Of a stretch of 64,000 nt of DNA, positions 27,678 through 36,880 are shown piece by piece. The stretch spans positions 85,780 through 149,779 of the forward strand of contig NZ_JACVVP010000016.1 in assembly GCF_014534745.1 (NCBI RefSeq), given 5' to 3'. Numbering within the stretch: the first letter of the stretch is position 1; each line of letters opens with the position of its first letter. Under the pieces are notes generated by a model. The model was given only the letters and a program-made list of their open reading frames with translations. It was not told the origin of the DNA and ran no database searches. The position numbers and the translations under genes are program-made. The DNA is from Flammeovirga sp. EKP202 (lineage in GTDB: Bacteria > Bacteroidota > Bacteroidia > Cytophagales > Flammeovirgaceae).

Positions 27678-28523
27678 TTAAATATTTACCAATTTTGTGC
27701 CCTCATTTGTAAATTCTACAACCCCAATTTTGTATAAATAACCCAAAATCTGTTTGAATTGTTTTTTACTCATTTGGAATTCACGCATAATATCTTTCGG
27801 ATGACTCTTATCGTTAAACGGCATCGACCCCCCTTTTTTTCTCATTAATAGAATTAGTTCTTTTCCTTTTCTGTCAACATCATCTGAGTGATAGCCTTGT
27901 TTTGTTAGCGAAAGATCGAGTTTTCCGTCGGGTCGTATGGCAGAAATAAAACCTTTAATCTTACTCCCTTCTTTTAAAGGTTTAAATACTTTATTCTTAT
28001 ATAGTAAACCTCTCCATTTTTTGTTGACAATACATTCATACCCAAGTTCTACTTCATGAGCTATGTATAAAAAAACTTCCTGATCAGTATAAAAAGATGA
28101 AGTATCTCTGGATAAATATTTATACAATTTCGTAGAAGCAAAAACCCTTCCTGTTTTCCTATCCAGGTCAATATATACTGTATAATACTTCTTTTTTCTG
28201 AGAGCTTCTTCCTGTTCTGCAAAAGGAACGAACAAATCTTTGGATATTCCCCAATCCAAGAAAGCTCCCATTCGGTTGGTATCTTTACATGGTAGAGTTA
28301 CAAAGTCGCCCACAATCCCTTTCGGTTTTTCATGTGTCGCAACCCACCTTCTATCTTGATCTGTATAAATAAAAACTGTTGTGGTTTCCCCCACTTTCAA
28401 CTCTCCTTTTGCTAACCTTTTAGGCATAAAAACGTCGCCATCTTCCGTTGCAAAGAAATAACCAAAATCTGTTACTCTAGCAACTTCCAATTCGTTATAT
28501 ACGCCCACGAGTACCTTACTCAT
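27678..28523 (-). CDS. cvfB: CvfB-like S1-domain RNA-binding protein
   Basis: The 281-residue protein resembles CvfB/YitL: an N-terminal pair of S1-like OB folds (about 1-130, with VARVTDFGYFFATEDGDVFMP and GAFLDWGISKDLFVPF), a third S1-like domain (about 145-215, with IKGFISAIRPDGKLDLSL), and a C-terminal winged-helix domain (about 225-281, KDIMREFQMSKKQFKQILGYL). In Firmicutes CvfB affects virulence-gene expression and binds RNA. The start overlaps the end of truC by 8 bases on the same strand, so the two are translationally coupled. A GntR-type regulator label sometimes given to this family because of the winged helix is misleading. Confidence 0.85.
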   Translation of the reverse strand: MSKVLVGVYNELEVARVTDFGYFFATEDGDVFMPKRLAKGELKVGETTTVFIYTDQDRRWVATHEKPKGIVGDFVTLPCKDTNRMGAFLDWGISKDLFVPFAEQEEALRKKKYYTVYIDLDRKTGRVFASTKLYKYLSRDTSSFYTDQEVFLYIAHEVELGYECIVNKKWRGLLYKNKVFKPLKEGSKIKGFISAIRPDGKLDLSLTKQGYHSDDVDRKGKELILLMRKKGGSMPFNDKSHPKDIMREFQMSKKQFKQILGYLYKIGVVEFTNEGTKLVNI

Positions 28524-29208
28524 AATTAATATCTATTAATGTTAATATCTCTTTAAAATCACTTGGTAGTTCTGCTTTTATCTCCGTCAACTTTTGTGTT
28601 ATGGGATGTACAAAACTATACTTCCAAGCATGTAACCATAATCGGTCTAATTGAAACTTCTCCAAGAACATATTATTATGGCGATGGTCACCATACCTTC
28701 TATCACCAATGATAGGATGATTTTCTCCTCTCAAATGAAGTCTGATTTGATGTGTCTTCCCTGTATAAGGTCTTGACAAAACTAAAGTGTACCTTGAGGT
28801 TGGATAAGGCCCCACTGGAATAGGCAACTCTACTCTCTCCAATGGTTCTATATATGTTTTAGCCGACTTATAGACTTTATCGTACCTGTTTTTGATATCT
28901 TTAGTCAACATCTTACTTTCCAATAAATGTCCTCTTACTATGGAAAGGTACTCTTTTTTAACTTCTCCACTTTCGTTATTCAACTCTTGAAATTGTTGAC
29001 ACATTTCTGAACTGAATGCAAAAATCAACACTCCTGAAGTAGCTCTATCCAATCGATGACATGGATACACATATTTACCCAACTGATCTCTTAATAAATA
29101 CATTGCAAACTCTCCTTCACGTCCTGTTAGTTCTGAAGGGTGTACCATTAAGCCTGAGGGTTTATTGATGGCTACAAAATGTTCATCTTGATATAAGATT
29201 TCCAACAT
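28516..29208 (-). CDS. truC: tRNA pseudouridine(65) synthase
   Basis: The 230-residue RluA-family enzyme lacks the S4 domain, as TruC does. The start MLEILYQDEHFVAINKPSG closely follows E. coli TruC. The catalytic aspartate is in YPCHRLDRATSGVL (motif HRLDRxTSG). YPTSRYTLV, GKTHQIRLHL and HPIIGDRRYGD are the further conserved blocks. TruC makes pseudouridine 65 in tRNA-Ile1 and tRNA-Asp of E. coli. Its gene overlaps cvfB by 8 bases. miaA, another tRNA-modification gene, lies 0.5 kb upstream on the same strand but is separated by a small gene on the other strand. Confidence 0.9.
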   Translation of the reverse strand: MLEILYQDEHFVAINKPSGLMVHPSELTGREGEFAMYLLRDQLGKYVYPCHRLDRATSGVLIFAFSSEMCQQFQELNNESGEVKKEYLSIVRGHLLESKMLTKDIKNRYDKVYKSAKTYIEPLERVELPIPVGPYPTSRYTLVLSRPYTGKTHQIRLHLRGENHPIIGDRRYGDHRHNNMFLEKFQLDRLWLHAWKYSFVHPITQKLTEIKAELPSDFKEILTLIDINYE

Positions 29209-29279
29209 TTATTAATTTAACCTAAAGAAATTTCAATTATTAAACATAGACACCTTACCTTACGTTATATTAAAGTGTT

Positions 29280-29287
29280 TATATTTG
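29280..29287 (+). promoter_or_regulatory. -7 promoter element upstream of the DUF4834-like gene
   Basis: TATATTTG is an exact TAnnTTTG match about 95 bases before the ATG at 29382. Confidence 0.4.
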
Positions 29288-29381
29288 CAAAAAGACAAAT
29301 ATACAGTTAACTCTTCAATATTTTCATTATTGAAGCTTTAATACAGAAACATTACGAAATTAAATTATACAAATTATACTT

Positions 29382-29636
29382 ATGCTAATAAAAATATTAA
29401 TTGTTGTCGCTGCATTTGTATTTCTTTTCAAAAGATATTCTAAAGTCATTATTAAGTTCTTAATGGGTATCTTAAGCAAAAGATTGATGAAGATGCAACA
29501 GCAACAAGCACAAAACAATCCATATTTTAACCAACAACAACAGTCTAATCCTTCTTATCAGCAACAAAATAATTTTGAGAAAGCGATAAAAGTGGATGAT
29601 GAGATGACCATTTTCATACCTAAAAAGAAAAAATAA
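29382..29636 (+). CDS. Small DUF4834-like membrane protein
   Basis: The 84-residue protein has one N-terminal hydrophobic segment (about 2-17, LIKILIVVAAFVFLF) followed by a basic stretch, a Gln/Asn-rich spacer (about 40-66) and a short conserved-looking end IKVDDEMTIFIPKKKK. This layout fits the DUF4834 proteins of Bacteroidota, whose role is unknown. Codon use and its own promoter and strong terminator support it as a real gene. It stands alone between truC and miaA. Confidence 0.7.
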   Translation: MLIKILIVVAAFVFLFKRYSKVIIKFLMGILSKRLMKMQQQQAQNNPYFNQQQQSNPSYQQQNNFEKAIKVDDEMTIFIPKKKK

Positions 29637-29681
29637 AAAAGAGGCTGTTTCAATTAAAGTTGAAACAGCCTCTTTTTTTTA
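29637..29681. terminator. Strong terminator after the DUF4834-like gene
   Basis: A perfect stem AAAGAGGCTGTTTCAA / TTGAAACAGCCTCTTT is followed by further T residues; A-runs on the other side let it also stop miaA transcription. Confidence 0.92.
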
Positions 29682-29739
29682 TAGCTTATCATATGAAATA
29701 CTTCTCCACCTAATGTTGATATATCAATTCTTATAATGA

Positions 29740-30684
29740 TTACAACCCCGTTTTTGTTCTCACAAAATCAATTTTCTTTTCCATCTCCCATTCTACAGGC
29801 ATCCAATGGATTTGAGTTTTTTTCTCCATTCTCCTAAACCAAGTCATTTGCCTTTTCGAAAACTTACGAATAGAAACCATTAGTATTTCTCTCATTTCTT
29901 CAAATGAAATTTCATCCAACAAATACTCAGTTATATGTCTATATTCTAAACCAAAGCTTTTCAATTTCTCTGCTCCCACTTCATCTAATAAAGCTTTCAC
30001 TTCATCAATCATACCCTCTTTAAATCGCTCATCCAATCGTTTTTCAATTTTTTTCCATCTCGTATCTTTATCAATGAGAATTGCGAAGTTTGAAGTCTGT
30101 AATTGTGGTATATCAACAGGTCTGTCATTTGATATTTGATCGCTTTTCAGAAACGACTCTATCTCGATTGCTCTTATTAGTGATCGTTCGCGATGCTCAA
30201 TCCCTTTATGATCATCGTGATTTGTTTTTATCTCATCATAAATTACCGATAATTCATCTACTGTCTTTCCTTCAAGAGAGACTCTCAATTCTTCATTTCT
30301 TGGAATCCAAATATGTTCATAACCTTCCAATGTCACGGCTTCGATATACAACCCCGTTCCACCACTTAAAATTGGAATATTATGGTTCGACTGAATTTGC
30401 TGGATAGCTTGTGCATAATATTTCTGAAATTGGTAAACGTTAAAGGTCTCCCCTGGCTCACAAATATCAATTAAATGATAAGGTATTGGTTTCCCATTGA
30501 CAATATATTCTGATAAATCTTTTCCTGTACCAATATCCATCCGCTTGTAAACTTGTCTAGAATCTGCACTAATTACCTCTCCATTTATTGTAGCAGCCAA
30601 GTGTGTTGCCAAAGCTGTTTTACCACTTGCAGTCGGTCCTGTTATTACTACTAATGGAGAATTCAAAGATTTTTCTTGTGACAT
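29740..30684 (-). CDS. miaA: tRNA dimethylallyltransferase
   Basis: The 314-residue enzyme adds a dimethylallyl group to N6 of A37 in tRNAs that read codons starting with U. It has the P-loop GPTASGKTALA, SADSRQVYKRMDIGTGK, IPYHLID, the substrate-channel motif GGTGLYIEAV, and FGLEYRH near the C-terminus with RQMTWFRR. Length is normal. It has no close co-directional neighbour and diverges from the SpoIIE-type phosphatase gene. Confidence 0.95.
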   Translation of the reverse strand: MSQEKSLNSPLVVITGPTASGKTALATHLAATINGEVISADSRQVYKRMDIGTGKDLSEYIVNGKPIPYHLIDICEPGETFNVYQFQKYYAQAIQQIQSNHNIPILSGGTGLYIEAVTLEGYEHIWIPRNEELRVSLEGKTVDELSVIYDEIKTNHDDHKGIEHRERSLIRAIEIESFLKSDQISNDRPVDIPQLQTSNFAILIDKDTRWKKIEKRLDERFKEGMIDEVKALLDEVGAEKLKSFGLEYRHITEYLLDEISFEEMREILMVSIRKFSKRQMTWFRRMEKKTQIHWMPVEWEMEKKIDFVRTKTGL

Positions 30685-30767
30685 ATTTATAAATGATATC
30701 TATTGATAAAAAAAAACACGAAATTAAATATTAACTCCTAAGTCAAAAATTAAATTTCACTTTTGGC

Positions 30768-30790
30768 TTAGATTAAAAGTGCTAATCTAA
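30768..30790. promoter_or_regulatory. Inverted repeat upstream of the SpoIIE-type phosphatase gene
   Basis: TTAGATTA (30768-30775) and TAATCTAA (30783-30790) form a perfect 8-bp inverted repeat with a 7-base spacer in the miaA/phosphatase divergent region. No T-run follows, so an operator is more likely than a terminator. Confidence 0.35.
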
Positions 30791-30911
30791 ATGTATTTCG
30801 GTGATTTTACACTAATGTAAATTTACAATAACATTTATTGACCCAATCTATATATCGTGAGCTGTTTGTAATTTCAATTACATAAGGTAGGCCATTAGAC
30901 AAGAATAACAG

Positions 30912-32453
30912 ATGTCCATTAAACTTGAAATACCTTTAATAAATTACCCGTTGTTGCAATCTATAAAAAAACGAATCTCAGAGCTGTTTGAAGAAGTGAC
31001 CCAAAGGGAGTCAGATAGAAATTTTTTACTCTTTTCTATTCTTATGACTTTTGGTGGTACAACTTGGAGTGGGCTTTCGTTTTATTTTGATCTTCAAACG
31101 GCAGGTTATATCCCATTAGGCTACGTCATTTTCAGTATTATCAATCTCTACTTTTGGGCCACAAAAGATTTTAAAAGATCCTGTAAAGCTTTACAAACCT
31201 TCTTTTCAATACTATTGCCTTTTATCTTTCAAATCATTTTAGGAGGAACTCGTTCTACTGGGGTGGTTATGATATGGTCTCTTTTTGCTTTGACTTCGAC
31301 TTTAGCTTTTTACAGAGGGAAATCTTTATATTATTGGCTTTGCATTTTTGTCTTTTTAATGGGCATTGTGATTTTAATTGATCATGACATTGAACATATC
31401 ACTCCTAAATCACTGAAAAATTATCATGTTTTCAATATGTTACTCATGATCAATTTCTCTATGATTTCCACGATGCTCTTTTTCTTATCTAAATTTTTTG
31501 TTGATCAGCAATTGAGGACATTAAATGAATTAGTAGAAACCAATGGACAGTTAATCTCCGCAGAAGAAGAAGTACGTCAAAACGCTGAAGAAATATCTGT
31601 CATGAATGACATGCTCAAGGAGAGTAATAAAAAATTAGAGGATGCTTACATAGAATTAGAGAAAAAGAAAAACGTTCAAATTGAATCTATGAATCATGCC
31701 ATCCTTGAAAGTATCAATTACGCAAAGCAAATTCAAAGATGTTTCCTCCCTTCTATCCATCGCTTTTCTGAAATTGTCAAAGATGGGTTTATCTTTTTCA
31801 AGCCAAGAGATATTGTCAGTGGTGACTTTTACTGGTTTTACAAACAAGAACAATATACAGTCATCGCTGCGGTGGATTGTACAGGTCATGGTGTACCAGG
31901 TGCTTTCATGTCACTCTTAGGTTCTGAAGCTTTAACCAATATTGTCATCAACAAACAAGTATTTGACTCTGCTGAAATCCTAAATCAATTGGATCTAACC
32001 ATTCGAAAAAAACTGAAACAAGAAACCACAAGTAATAAAGATGGTATGGACCTAGCACTCACGGTATTTGATACAAATAATAAAATATGCTCATTTTCAG
32101 GAGCTAAAAACCCTTTATTATATACTGATGGTGAAGAGCTTATTTGCATAAAAGGTGATCGCCAACCTATTGGAATGTTTCATCCTGATCAATTGCCTGT
32201 TCCTTTTAGCAAACATGAATTTTTATATCATGAAAATATGAGATTTTACATGTATAGTGACGGTTTCCAAGATCAATTCGGTGGTGAAAGACTGAAGAAG
32301 TTTATGCCAAAAAGATTAAAAAACACACTATTTGAGAATAGAAATATGGAAATGAAAATGCAAGGCAGTACTCTTGAAAACACCTTCTCAACATGGAAAA
32401 AAAGTGAGGAACAAACTGACGATGTGTTAGTAATGGGATTCACCATGGAATAA
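30912..32453 (+). CDS. Membrane PP2C/SpoIIE-family serine/threonine phosphatase (possible SiaA counterpart)
   Basis: The 513-residue protein has about six membrane segments (near 39-58, 66-84, 96-113, 116-135, 140-158 and 175-197), then a coiled coil (about 200-262), then a SpoIIE-type phosphatase domain (about 270-513). The link SINYAKQIQRCFLP and the metal-binding aspartates Asp305 (SGDFYWF) and Asp322 (AAVDCTGHGVPGAFMS) are intact, as are YSDGFQDQFGG and the final DDVLVMGF. Such phosphatases dephosphorylate STAS-type or SiaC-type partners. The SiaB/SiaC pair lies 3.3 kb away on the other strand, so this is a candidate SiaA, although it lacks the periplasmic sensor and HAMP of Pseudomonas SiaA. 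An MltF-like gene follows 82 bases later. Confidence 0.85.
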   Translation: MSIKLEIPLINYPLLQSIKKRISELFEEVTQRESDRNFLLFSILMTFGGTTWSGLSFYFDLQTAGYIPLGYVIFSIINLYFWATKDFKRSCKALQTFFSILLPFIFQIILGGTRSTGVVMIWSLFALTSTLAFYRGKSLYYWLCIFVFLMGIVILIDHDIEHITPKSLKNYHVFNMLLMINFSMISTMLFFLSKFFVDQQLRTLNELVETNGQLISAEEEVRQNAEEISVMNDMLKESNKKLEDAYIELEKKKNVQIESMNHAILESINYAKQIQRCFLPSIHRFSEIVKDGFIFFKPRDIVSGDFYWFYKQEQYTVIAAVDCTGHGVPGAFMSLLGSEALTNIVINKQVFDSAEILNQLDLTIRKKLKQETTSNKDGMDLALTVFDTNNKICSFSGAKNPLLYTDGEELICIKGDRQPIGMFHPDQLPVPFSKHEFLYHENMRFYMYSDGFQDQFGGERLKKFMPKRLKNTLFENRNMEMKMQGSTLENTFSTWKKSEEQTDDVLVMGFTME

Positions 32454-32535
32454 GAATTCCTTGAAGAATACATTTTTATTAAGATTATAGATTATATTTA
32501 CAGTCAAATATTTTTTTAAAACTAGCAAATGATCA

Positions 32536-34017
32536 ATGAATCATAGAAAGTATAACCTATTCTACTTTTTAATACTCTTATTCTTCCATTTTTCTTGTAC
32601 TACAACTAAAAATGGAGAAAATAGTGGAAACGCTAATCAAGAGATTGTTGAAACTGAAATAGAAGAAGAAAAGTTTAGCAATAAAGACTTCCCTGAAATT
32701 AAAAGAAGAGGGAAACTAATTGCTTTAACTGCATATAGTTCTACTTCTTATTTTATTTATAAAGGTCAGACCATGGGATATGAGTATGAACTACTCTCAA
32801 AATTAGCTCATGATCTTAATTTGGAACTCCATGTTAAAGTTTACAGAAGCATTGACAGTTTATCCATGGCCTTGCAAAAAGGTGATGGAGATTTAATTGC
32901 TTATGGACTTGCCATCACAAAAGACCGACAAGAAAGAGTGGATTTCACTACTTCTTTAGCTCAAATCAAACAAGTACTCGTACAAAGAAAACCCGATAAT
33001 TGGCGAAAAATACCGAAACATAAAACGGATAAACAGCTCATAAGAAATGTAATTGACCTTGCCAATAAAACAGTGACAGTAAGGGAAAACACACCGTATC
33101 ATTTACGTCTAAAAAACTTAGAAAATGAGCTAGGGGAAGACATCAATATCGTATTAGCGAACAAAACGACAAGTACTGAAGAGCTTATTCATAAGGTGGC
33201 TAATAAAGAAATTGAACTCACTGTAGCAGACGAAAATATCGCAAAATTGAATAACACCTACTACCCTAATATTGATATTGAAACTGCAATTAGTTTCCCT
33301 CAACGTATTGCTTGGGCCACAAGAAAACAGTCTCCAGAGCTCAAGGCTAAAGTAAGTCACTGGTTAGACAGCATGAAAAACACCACTGACTTTTATGTTA
33401 TCTATAACAAGTATTTCAAAAATGTAAGAGCTCAATCAAAACGTTTTGACAGTGAATACTTTAGCAGTGTAGACCATAGAGGTTTACTTTCAAAATACGA
33501 TGAGATCATCAAAGAACAAGCGGATATCTTGGGATGGGATTGGTTACTGCTCGCTTCATTAGTATTCCAAGAATCCAAGTTTGATCCTCATGCTAAATCA
33601 TGGGTGGGTGCAGTTGGACTTATGCAATTAATGCCTGCAACTGCCAAGATGTATGGTGCCAATAATCCCCGCGATCCAAGACAAAACTTACGTGCAGGTA
33701 CAAAATATTTGAAATGGCTTGAAGAGTATTGGAAAGATATTCCTGACGAAAAAGAACGTATGAAATTTGTTTTAGCTTCATACAATACAGGACAAGGACA
33801 TGTAAGGGATGCTCAACGATTGGCTAAAAAATATGAACACGATCCGCTTGTTTGGGATGATAATGTTGAAAAATACCTATTACTCAAAAGTAACAAACAT
33901 TATTACCATGATGAAGTAGTTAAATTTGGCTATGCAAGAGGAAAAGAACCTGTTCATTACGTTACAGATATTTCAGAACGATACAACAGATATATTGAAT
34001 TATTAAGAAATAATTAA
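32536..34017 (+). CDS. MltF-like lytic murein transglycosylase (solute-binding + SLT domains), lipoprotein
   Basis: The 493-residue lipoprotein has lipobox FHFSC (Cys21). The first domain (about 52-290) is a family-3 solute-binding domain (RGKLIALTAYSSTSYFIYKG, YEYELLSKLAHDL, DLIAYGLAITKDRQERVDFT), which in MltF binds muropeptides and controls activity. The second (about 315-480) is the SLT lysozyme-like domain with catalytic Glu346 in VFQESKFDPHAKS, then VGAVGLMQLMPATA, LRAGTKYLKWL and VLASYNTGQGHV. It cleaves peptidoglycan to 1,6-anhydro products, presumably from the periplasmic face of the outer membrane. It lies 82 bases behind the SpoIIE-type phosphatase gene with no terminator between, so co-transcription is possible. 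Confidence 0.92.
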   Translation: MNHRKYNLFYFLILLFFHFSCTTTKNGENSGNANQEIVETEIEEEKFSNKDFPEIKRRGKLIALTAYSSTSYFIYKGQTMGYEYELLSKLAHDLNLELHVKVYRSIDSLSMALQKGDGDLIAYGLAITKDRQERVDFTTSLAQIKQVLVQRKPDNWRKIPKHKTDKQLIRNVIDLANKTVTVRENTPYHLRLKNLENELGEDINIVLANKTTSTEELIHKVANKEIELTVADENIAKLNNTYYPNIDIETAISFPQRIAWATRKQSPELKAKVSHWLDSMKNTTDFYVIYNKYFKNVRAQSKRFDSEYFSSVDHRGLLSKYDEIIKEQADILGWDWLLLASLVFQESKFDPHAKSWVGAVGLMQLMPATAKMYGANNPRDPRQNLRAGTKYLKWLEEYWKDIPDEKERMKFVLASYNTGQGHVRDAQRLAKKYEHDPLVWDDNVEKYLLLKSNKHYYHDEVVKFGYARGKEPVHYVTDISERYNRYIELLRNN

Positions 34018-34057
34018 TAAGACTTAACTCTCTCTCCTATAAGAAGTTGTATTTATT

Positions 34058-34113
34058 CAATTCCTAAAGTGTAAAAAAATTATTCACGTATTTTTTACAC
34101 TTTAGGAATTTTA
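34058..34113 (+). terminator. Terminator after the MltF-like gene with a perfect 20-bp stem
   Basis: AATTCCTAAAGTGTAAAAAA (34059-34078) and its exact reverse complement (34091-34110) form a 20-bp stem with a 12-base loop, ending in TTTT. It isolates the E1 gene downstream. Confidence 0.85.
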
Positions 34114-34137
34114 GGTTTAAAACCCCACATTTTTCCT

Positions 34138-34145
34138 TATTTTTG
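34138..34145 (+). promoter_or_regulatory. -7 promoter element of the E1 gene
   Basis: TATTTTTG matches TAnnTTTG and lies 45 bases before the ATG at 34191, directly after a terminator. Confidence 0.5.
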
Positions 34146-34190
34146 CATCGAATCAATAATGACGAATAGTAAAAATCGTCCTAAATAAAG

Positions 34191-36602
34191 ATGACAAAAA
34201 AGCAAATCTCAGAATACACTTTTTCGAAAGAAGAAGTAGTGAATGACCTCAGGATAGCTATTGAGAGTAGACATGCGAGTTTAATTGGTCGAAAAGAAGT
34301 CTTCATGGGTAAAGCCAAATTTGGTATTTTTGGAGACGGAAAAGAAGTCGCCCAGCTTGCTATGGCTAAATTCTTCAAGGAAGGCGATTTTCGCTCCGGC
34401 TATTACCGAGATCAAACATTTATGTTTGCAATCAATCAATTAACTATCCAAGAGTTTTACGCTCAATTATACGCACATACTGACATAGAAGCCGAACCAT
34501 CAAGTGGTGGTAGATGTATGAATTCTCATTTCTCTACTAGAAGTATTAATCCAGATGGTTCTTGGAAAGATTTAATTAACCAAAAAAATTCAAGTGCTGA
34601 TGTTTCTACTACATCTGGCCAAATGCCTAGAATGGTAGGTCTAGCCTACGCTTCTAAGTTGTATAGAAACAACCCTGAGTTATTGGATAATGAGACTGCA
34701 AAGAAATTTACAAATAAAGGAAATGAAGTAACATTCGGTAGTATTGGTAATGCCTCATGTGCTGAGGGTGCATTTTTTGAATCTATCAATGCTGCAGGTG
34801 TTCTACAGGTTCCAATGGTCTGTGCCGTTTGGGATGACGGATATGGTATCTCCGTTCCAAACGAATATCAAATGACCAAAAATAGTGTTAGTGAAGCTCT
34901 AAAAGGTTTCCAAAGAACAAAAGGTTCAAATGGTCTTGAAGTATTTACAGTAGATGGTTGGGACTACCCTGCCCTTGTAAGAACATACAAACAAGCTGTT
35001 GACATTGCAAGAAAAGAACACGTACCTTCATTAATTCACGTAGTGAATGTAACACAACCACAAGGTCACTCTACTTCTGGTTCTCATGAACGTTACAAAT
35101 CAAAAGAACGTTTAGAATGGGAATTAGAATACGACTGCCTCAAGAAAATGAAGGAGTGGGCTGTAGGCGAAGGTTTTATTTCAGAAGAAGGAATTGCAGT
35201 CATTGAAAAGGAAAGCCTTGAAAAGGTAAAAAAAGAAAGAAAAGCAGCTTGGGACAGCTTCAAAGTAAGTATGACAAAGGAATACGATGAAGCAATGCAA
35301 TTGATGAACAGAGCTGTAAGTTCACTTCCTGAGAACAATGAAATCTTACGTTTAGCAAAAGAGCTTAAAAAGACCATCAACCCTATTCGTAAAGATGCCA
35401 TTTCTGTCATCAGAAAATCTTTAAGAGAACTCCGCAATACTAATTTACCCATCAAAACAGACATGCAAGAATGGGTAAAGAAAGAGAGAAGAGAAAATTA
35501 CGAAAGATACAGCAGTCACCTATATAGTGAGTCTGCAGCTGCTACAAAACATATCAAAGAAGTACTTCCTATTTACAATGCCAATTCACCTATGGTTGAT
35601 GGCAGAGAAATTATGCAAGCTTGCTTTGATAAAATGTTTGAACAGAACCCATTAGTTTTCGCCATTGGTGAAGATGTGGGTAAAATTGGTGATGTAAACC
35701 AAGCTTTTGCTGACCTGCAAGATAAATATGGTGAAATCCGTATTACTGATACTGGTATTAGAGAAACATCTATTCTCGGTCAAGGTATTGGTGCTGCACT
35801 CCGTGGATTAAGACCAATCATTGAAATCCAATATTTGGATTATATCTATTATGCTATCACTGCATTAACCGATGATTTGGCTTGCCTGGAATACAGAACA
35901 AAGGGCGGTCAAAAAGCTCCACTGATCATTAGAACACGTGGCCACCGTTTAGAAGGTGTTTGGCACTCTGGTTCACCAATGGCTGCACTCATTCATAGTA
36001 TGAGAGGTATTAATATTTTAGTACCAAGAAACATGACAAGAGCAGCGGGTTTCTACAATACTATGCTCAAGTCTGATGAACCTGCATTAATTATTGAATG
36101 TTTGAATGGCTACCGCTTAAAAGAGAAAATGCCTGAAAACATTGATGAAGTTTGTACACCACTTGGCATCCCTGAAGTCATTAAAGAAGGTCAAGATATC
36201 ACTATTGTAACGTATGGTTCAATGTGTAGAATCGTGATGGAAGCAGCGGATCAATTGGCTAAAATTGGAATTAGTGCTGAAGTGATTGATGTTCAATCAT
36301 TATTGCCGTTTGATACAACAGGAATTATTAAAGCTTCTATTCAAAAAACGAATAGAGTCATTTTTGCTGATGAAGATATGCCGGGTGGCGGAACAGGATA
36401 TATGATGCAACAAGTAATTGATGAACACAAAGCCTATGAATTCTTAGATTCATCTCCAGTATGTGTTTCTGCAATGCCTCATAGACCTGCTTATGCATCG
36501 GATGGCGATTATTTCTCTAAGCCGAATACAGAAGATATTTTTGAAGCGGCTTATGAGATCATGTCAGAAGTAAAACCAAATGAATACCCTGAATTATATT
36601 AA
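34191..36602 (+). CDS. 2-oxoacid dehydrogenase E1, fused alpha and beta subunits
   Basis: The 803-residue thiamine-diphosphate enzyme catalyses the decarboxylating first step of a 2-oxoacid dehydrogenase complex, probably branched-chain 2-oxoacids or pyruvate. The alpha part (about 1-400) has GYYRDQTFMFA, SSGGRCMNSHFS and the cofactor region GNASCAEGAFFESINAAG...WDDGYGISVP. The beta part (about 475-803) has FAIGEDVGKIGDVNQAF, DTGIRETSILGQGIGAALRGLRPI and PGGGTGY. Separate subunits are the rule in most bacteria; the fusion is common in Bacteroidota. The usual GDG and NNGY thiamine-binding signatures are replaced by GNA and DDGY, which I recall from this fused subgroup. It is monocistronic; E2 and E3 are not in the window. 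Confidence 0.9.
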   Translation: MTKKQISEYTFSKEEVVNDLRIAIESRHASLIGRKEVFMGKAKFGIFGDGKEVAQLAMAKFFKEGDFRSGYYRDQTFMFAINQLTIQEFYAQLYAHTDIEAEPSSGGRCMNSHFSTRSINPDGSWKDLINQKNSSADVSTTSGQMPRMVGLAYASKLYRNNPELLDNETAKKFTNKGNEVTFGSIGNASCAEGAFFESINAAGVLQVPMVCAVWDDGYGISVPNEYQMTKNSVSEALKGFQRTKGSNGLEVFTVDGWDYPALVRTYKQAVDIARKEHVPSLIHVVNVTQPQGHSTSGSHERYKSKERLEWELEYDCLKKMKEWAVGEGFISEEGIAVIEKESLEKVKKERKAAWDSFKVSMTKEYDEAMQLMNRAVSSLPENNEILRLAKELKKTINPIRKDAISVIRKSLRELRNTNLPIKTDMQEWVKKERRENYERYSSHLYSESAAATKHIKEVLPIYNANSPMVDGREIMQACFDKMFEQNPLVFAIGEDVGKIGDVNQAFADLQDKYGEIRITDTGIRETSILGQGIGAALRGLRPIIEIQYLDYIYYAITALTDDLACLEYRTKGGQKAPLIIRTRGHRLEGVWHSGSPMAALIHSMRGINILVPRNMTRAAGFYNTMLKSDEPALIIECLNGYRLKEKMPENIDEVCTPLGIPEVIKEGQDITIVTYGSMCRIVMEAADQLAKIGISAEVIDVQSLLPFDTTGIIKASIQKTNRVIFADEDMPGGGTGYMMQQVIDEHKAYEFLDSSPVCVSAMPHRPAYASDGDYFSKPNTEDIFEAAYEIMSEVKPNEYPELY

Positions 36603-36795
36603 GAGTATTTTAAGCAGTTGTACAATTAAAATCGGAAGTTTTGGATTTTCTTTTTTAGCCTACTCTTCGTTAGAATATCATCACGTAACTTCAGCTATGT
36701 TCTTCTATTCTGCCTTGATTAGACTAAAAAATAATAATCCAACTTATCCCAATTTTAAATGTGCAACTACCTAATAATAAAGGGCTAACAGATCC

Positions 36796-36838
36796 AAAAC
36801 GCCTGTGCATTCTTTGTTGTACAGGCGTTTTTGTTTTT
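36796..36838 (+). terminator. Terminator downstream of the E1 gene
   Basis: AAACGCCTGT pairs with ACAGGCGTTT and TTGTTTTT follows. Confidence 0.85.
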
Positions 36839-36850
36839 CAACCCCAACAA

Positions 36851-36880
36851 CAAAAAAACCACTCCCATAAGAAGTGGTCT
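36851..36880 (-). terminator. Terminator of the TPR-xseA-xseB-permease operon
   Basis: On the minus strand ACCACT pairs with AGTGGT across a 9-base loop, followed by TTTTTTTG. Confidence 0.7.

Noticed and set aside
30727..30760. CCTAAGTCAAAAATTAAAT resembling the MITE-like left end
   Set aside because: The similarity stops after about 20 bases and no right end follows.
36580..36774. 64-codon open frame overlapping the end of the E1 gene
   Set aside because: It starts inside another gene in a different frame, has low-complexity mixed composition and no homology I recognise; it is followed by a terminator that suits E1.
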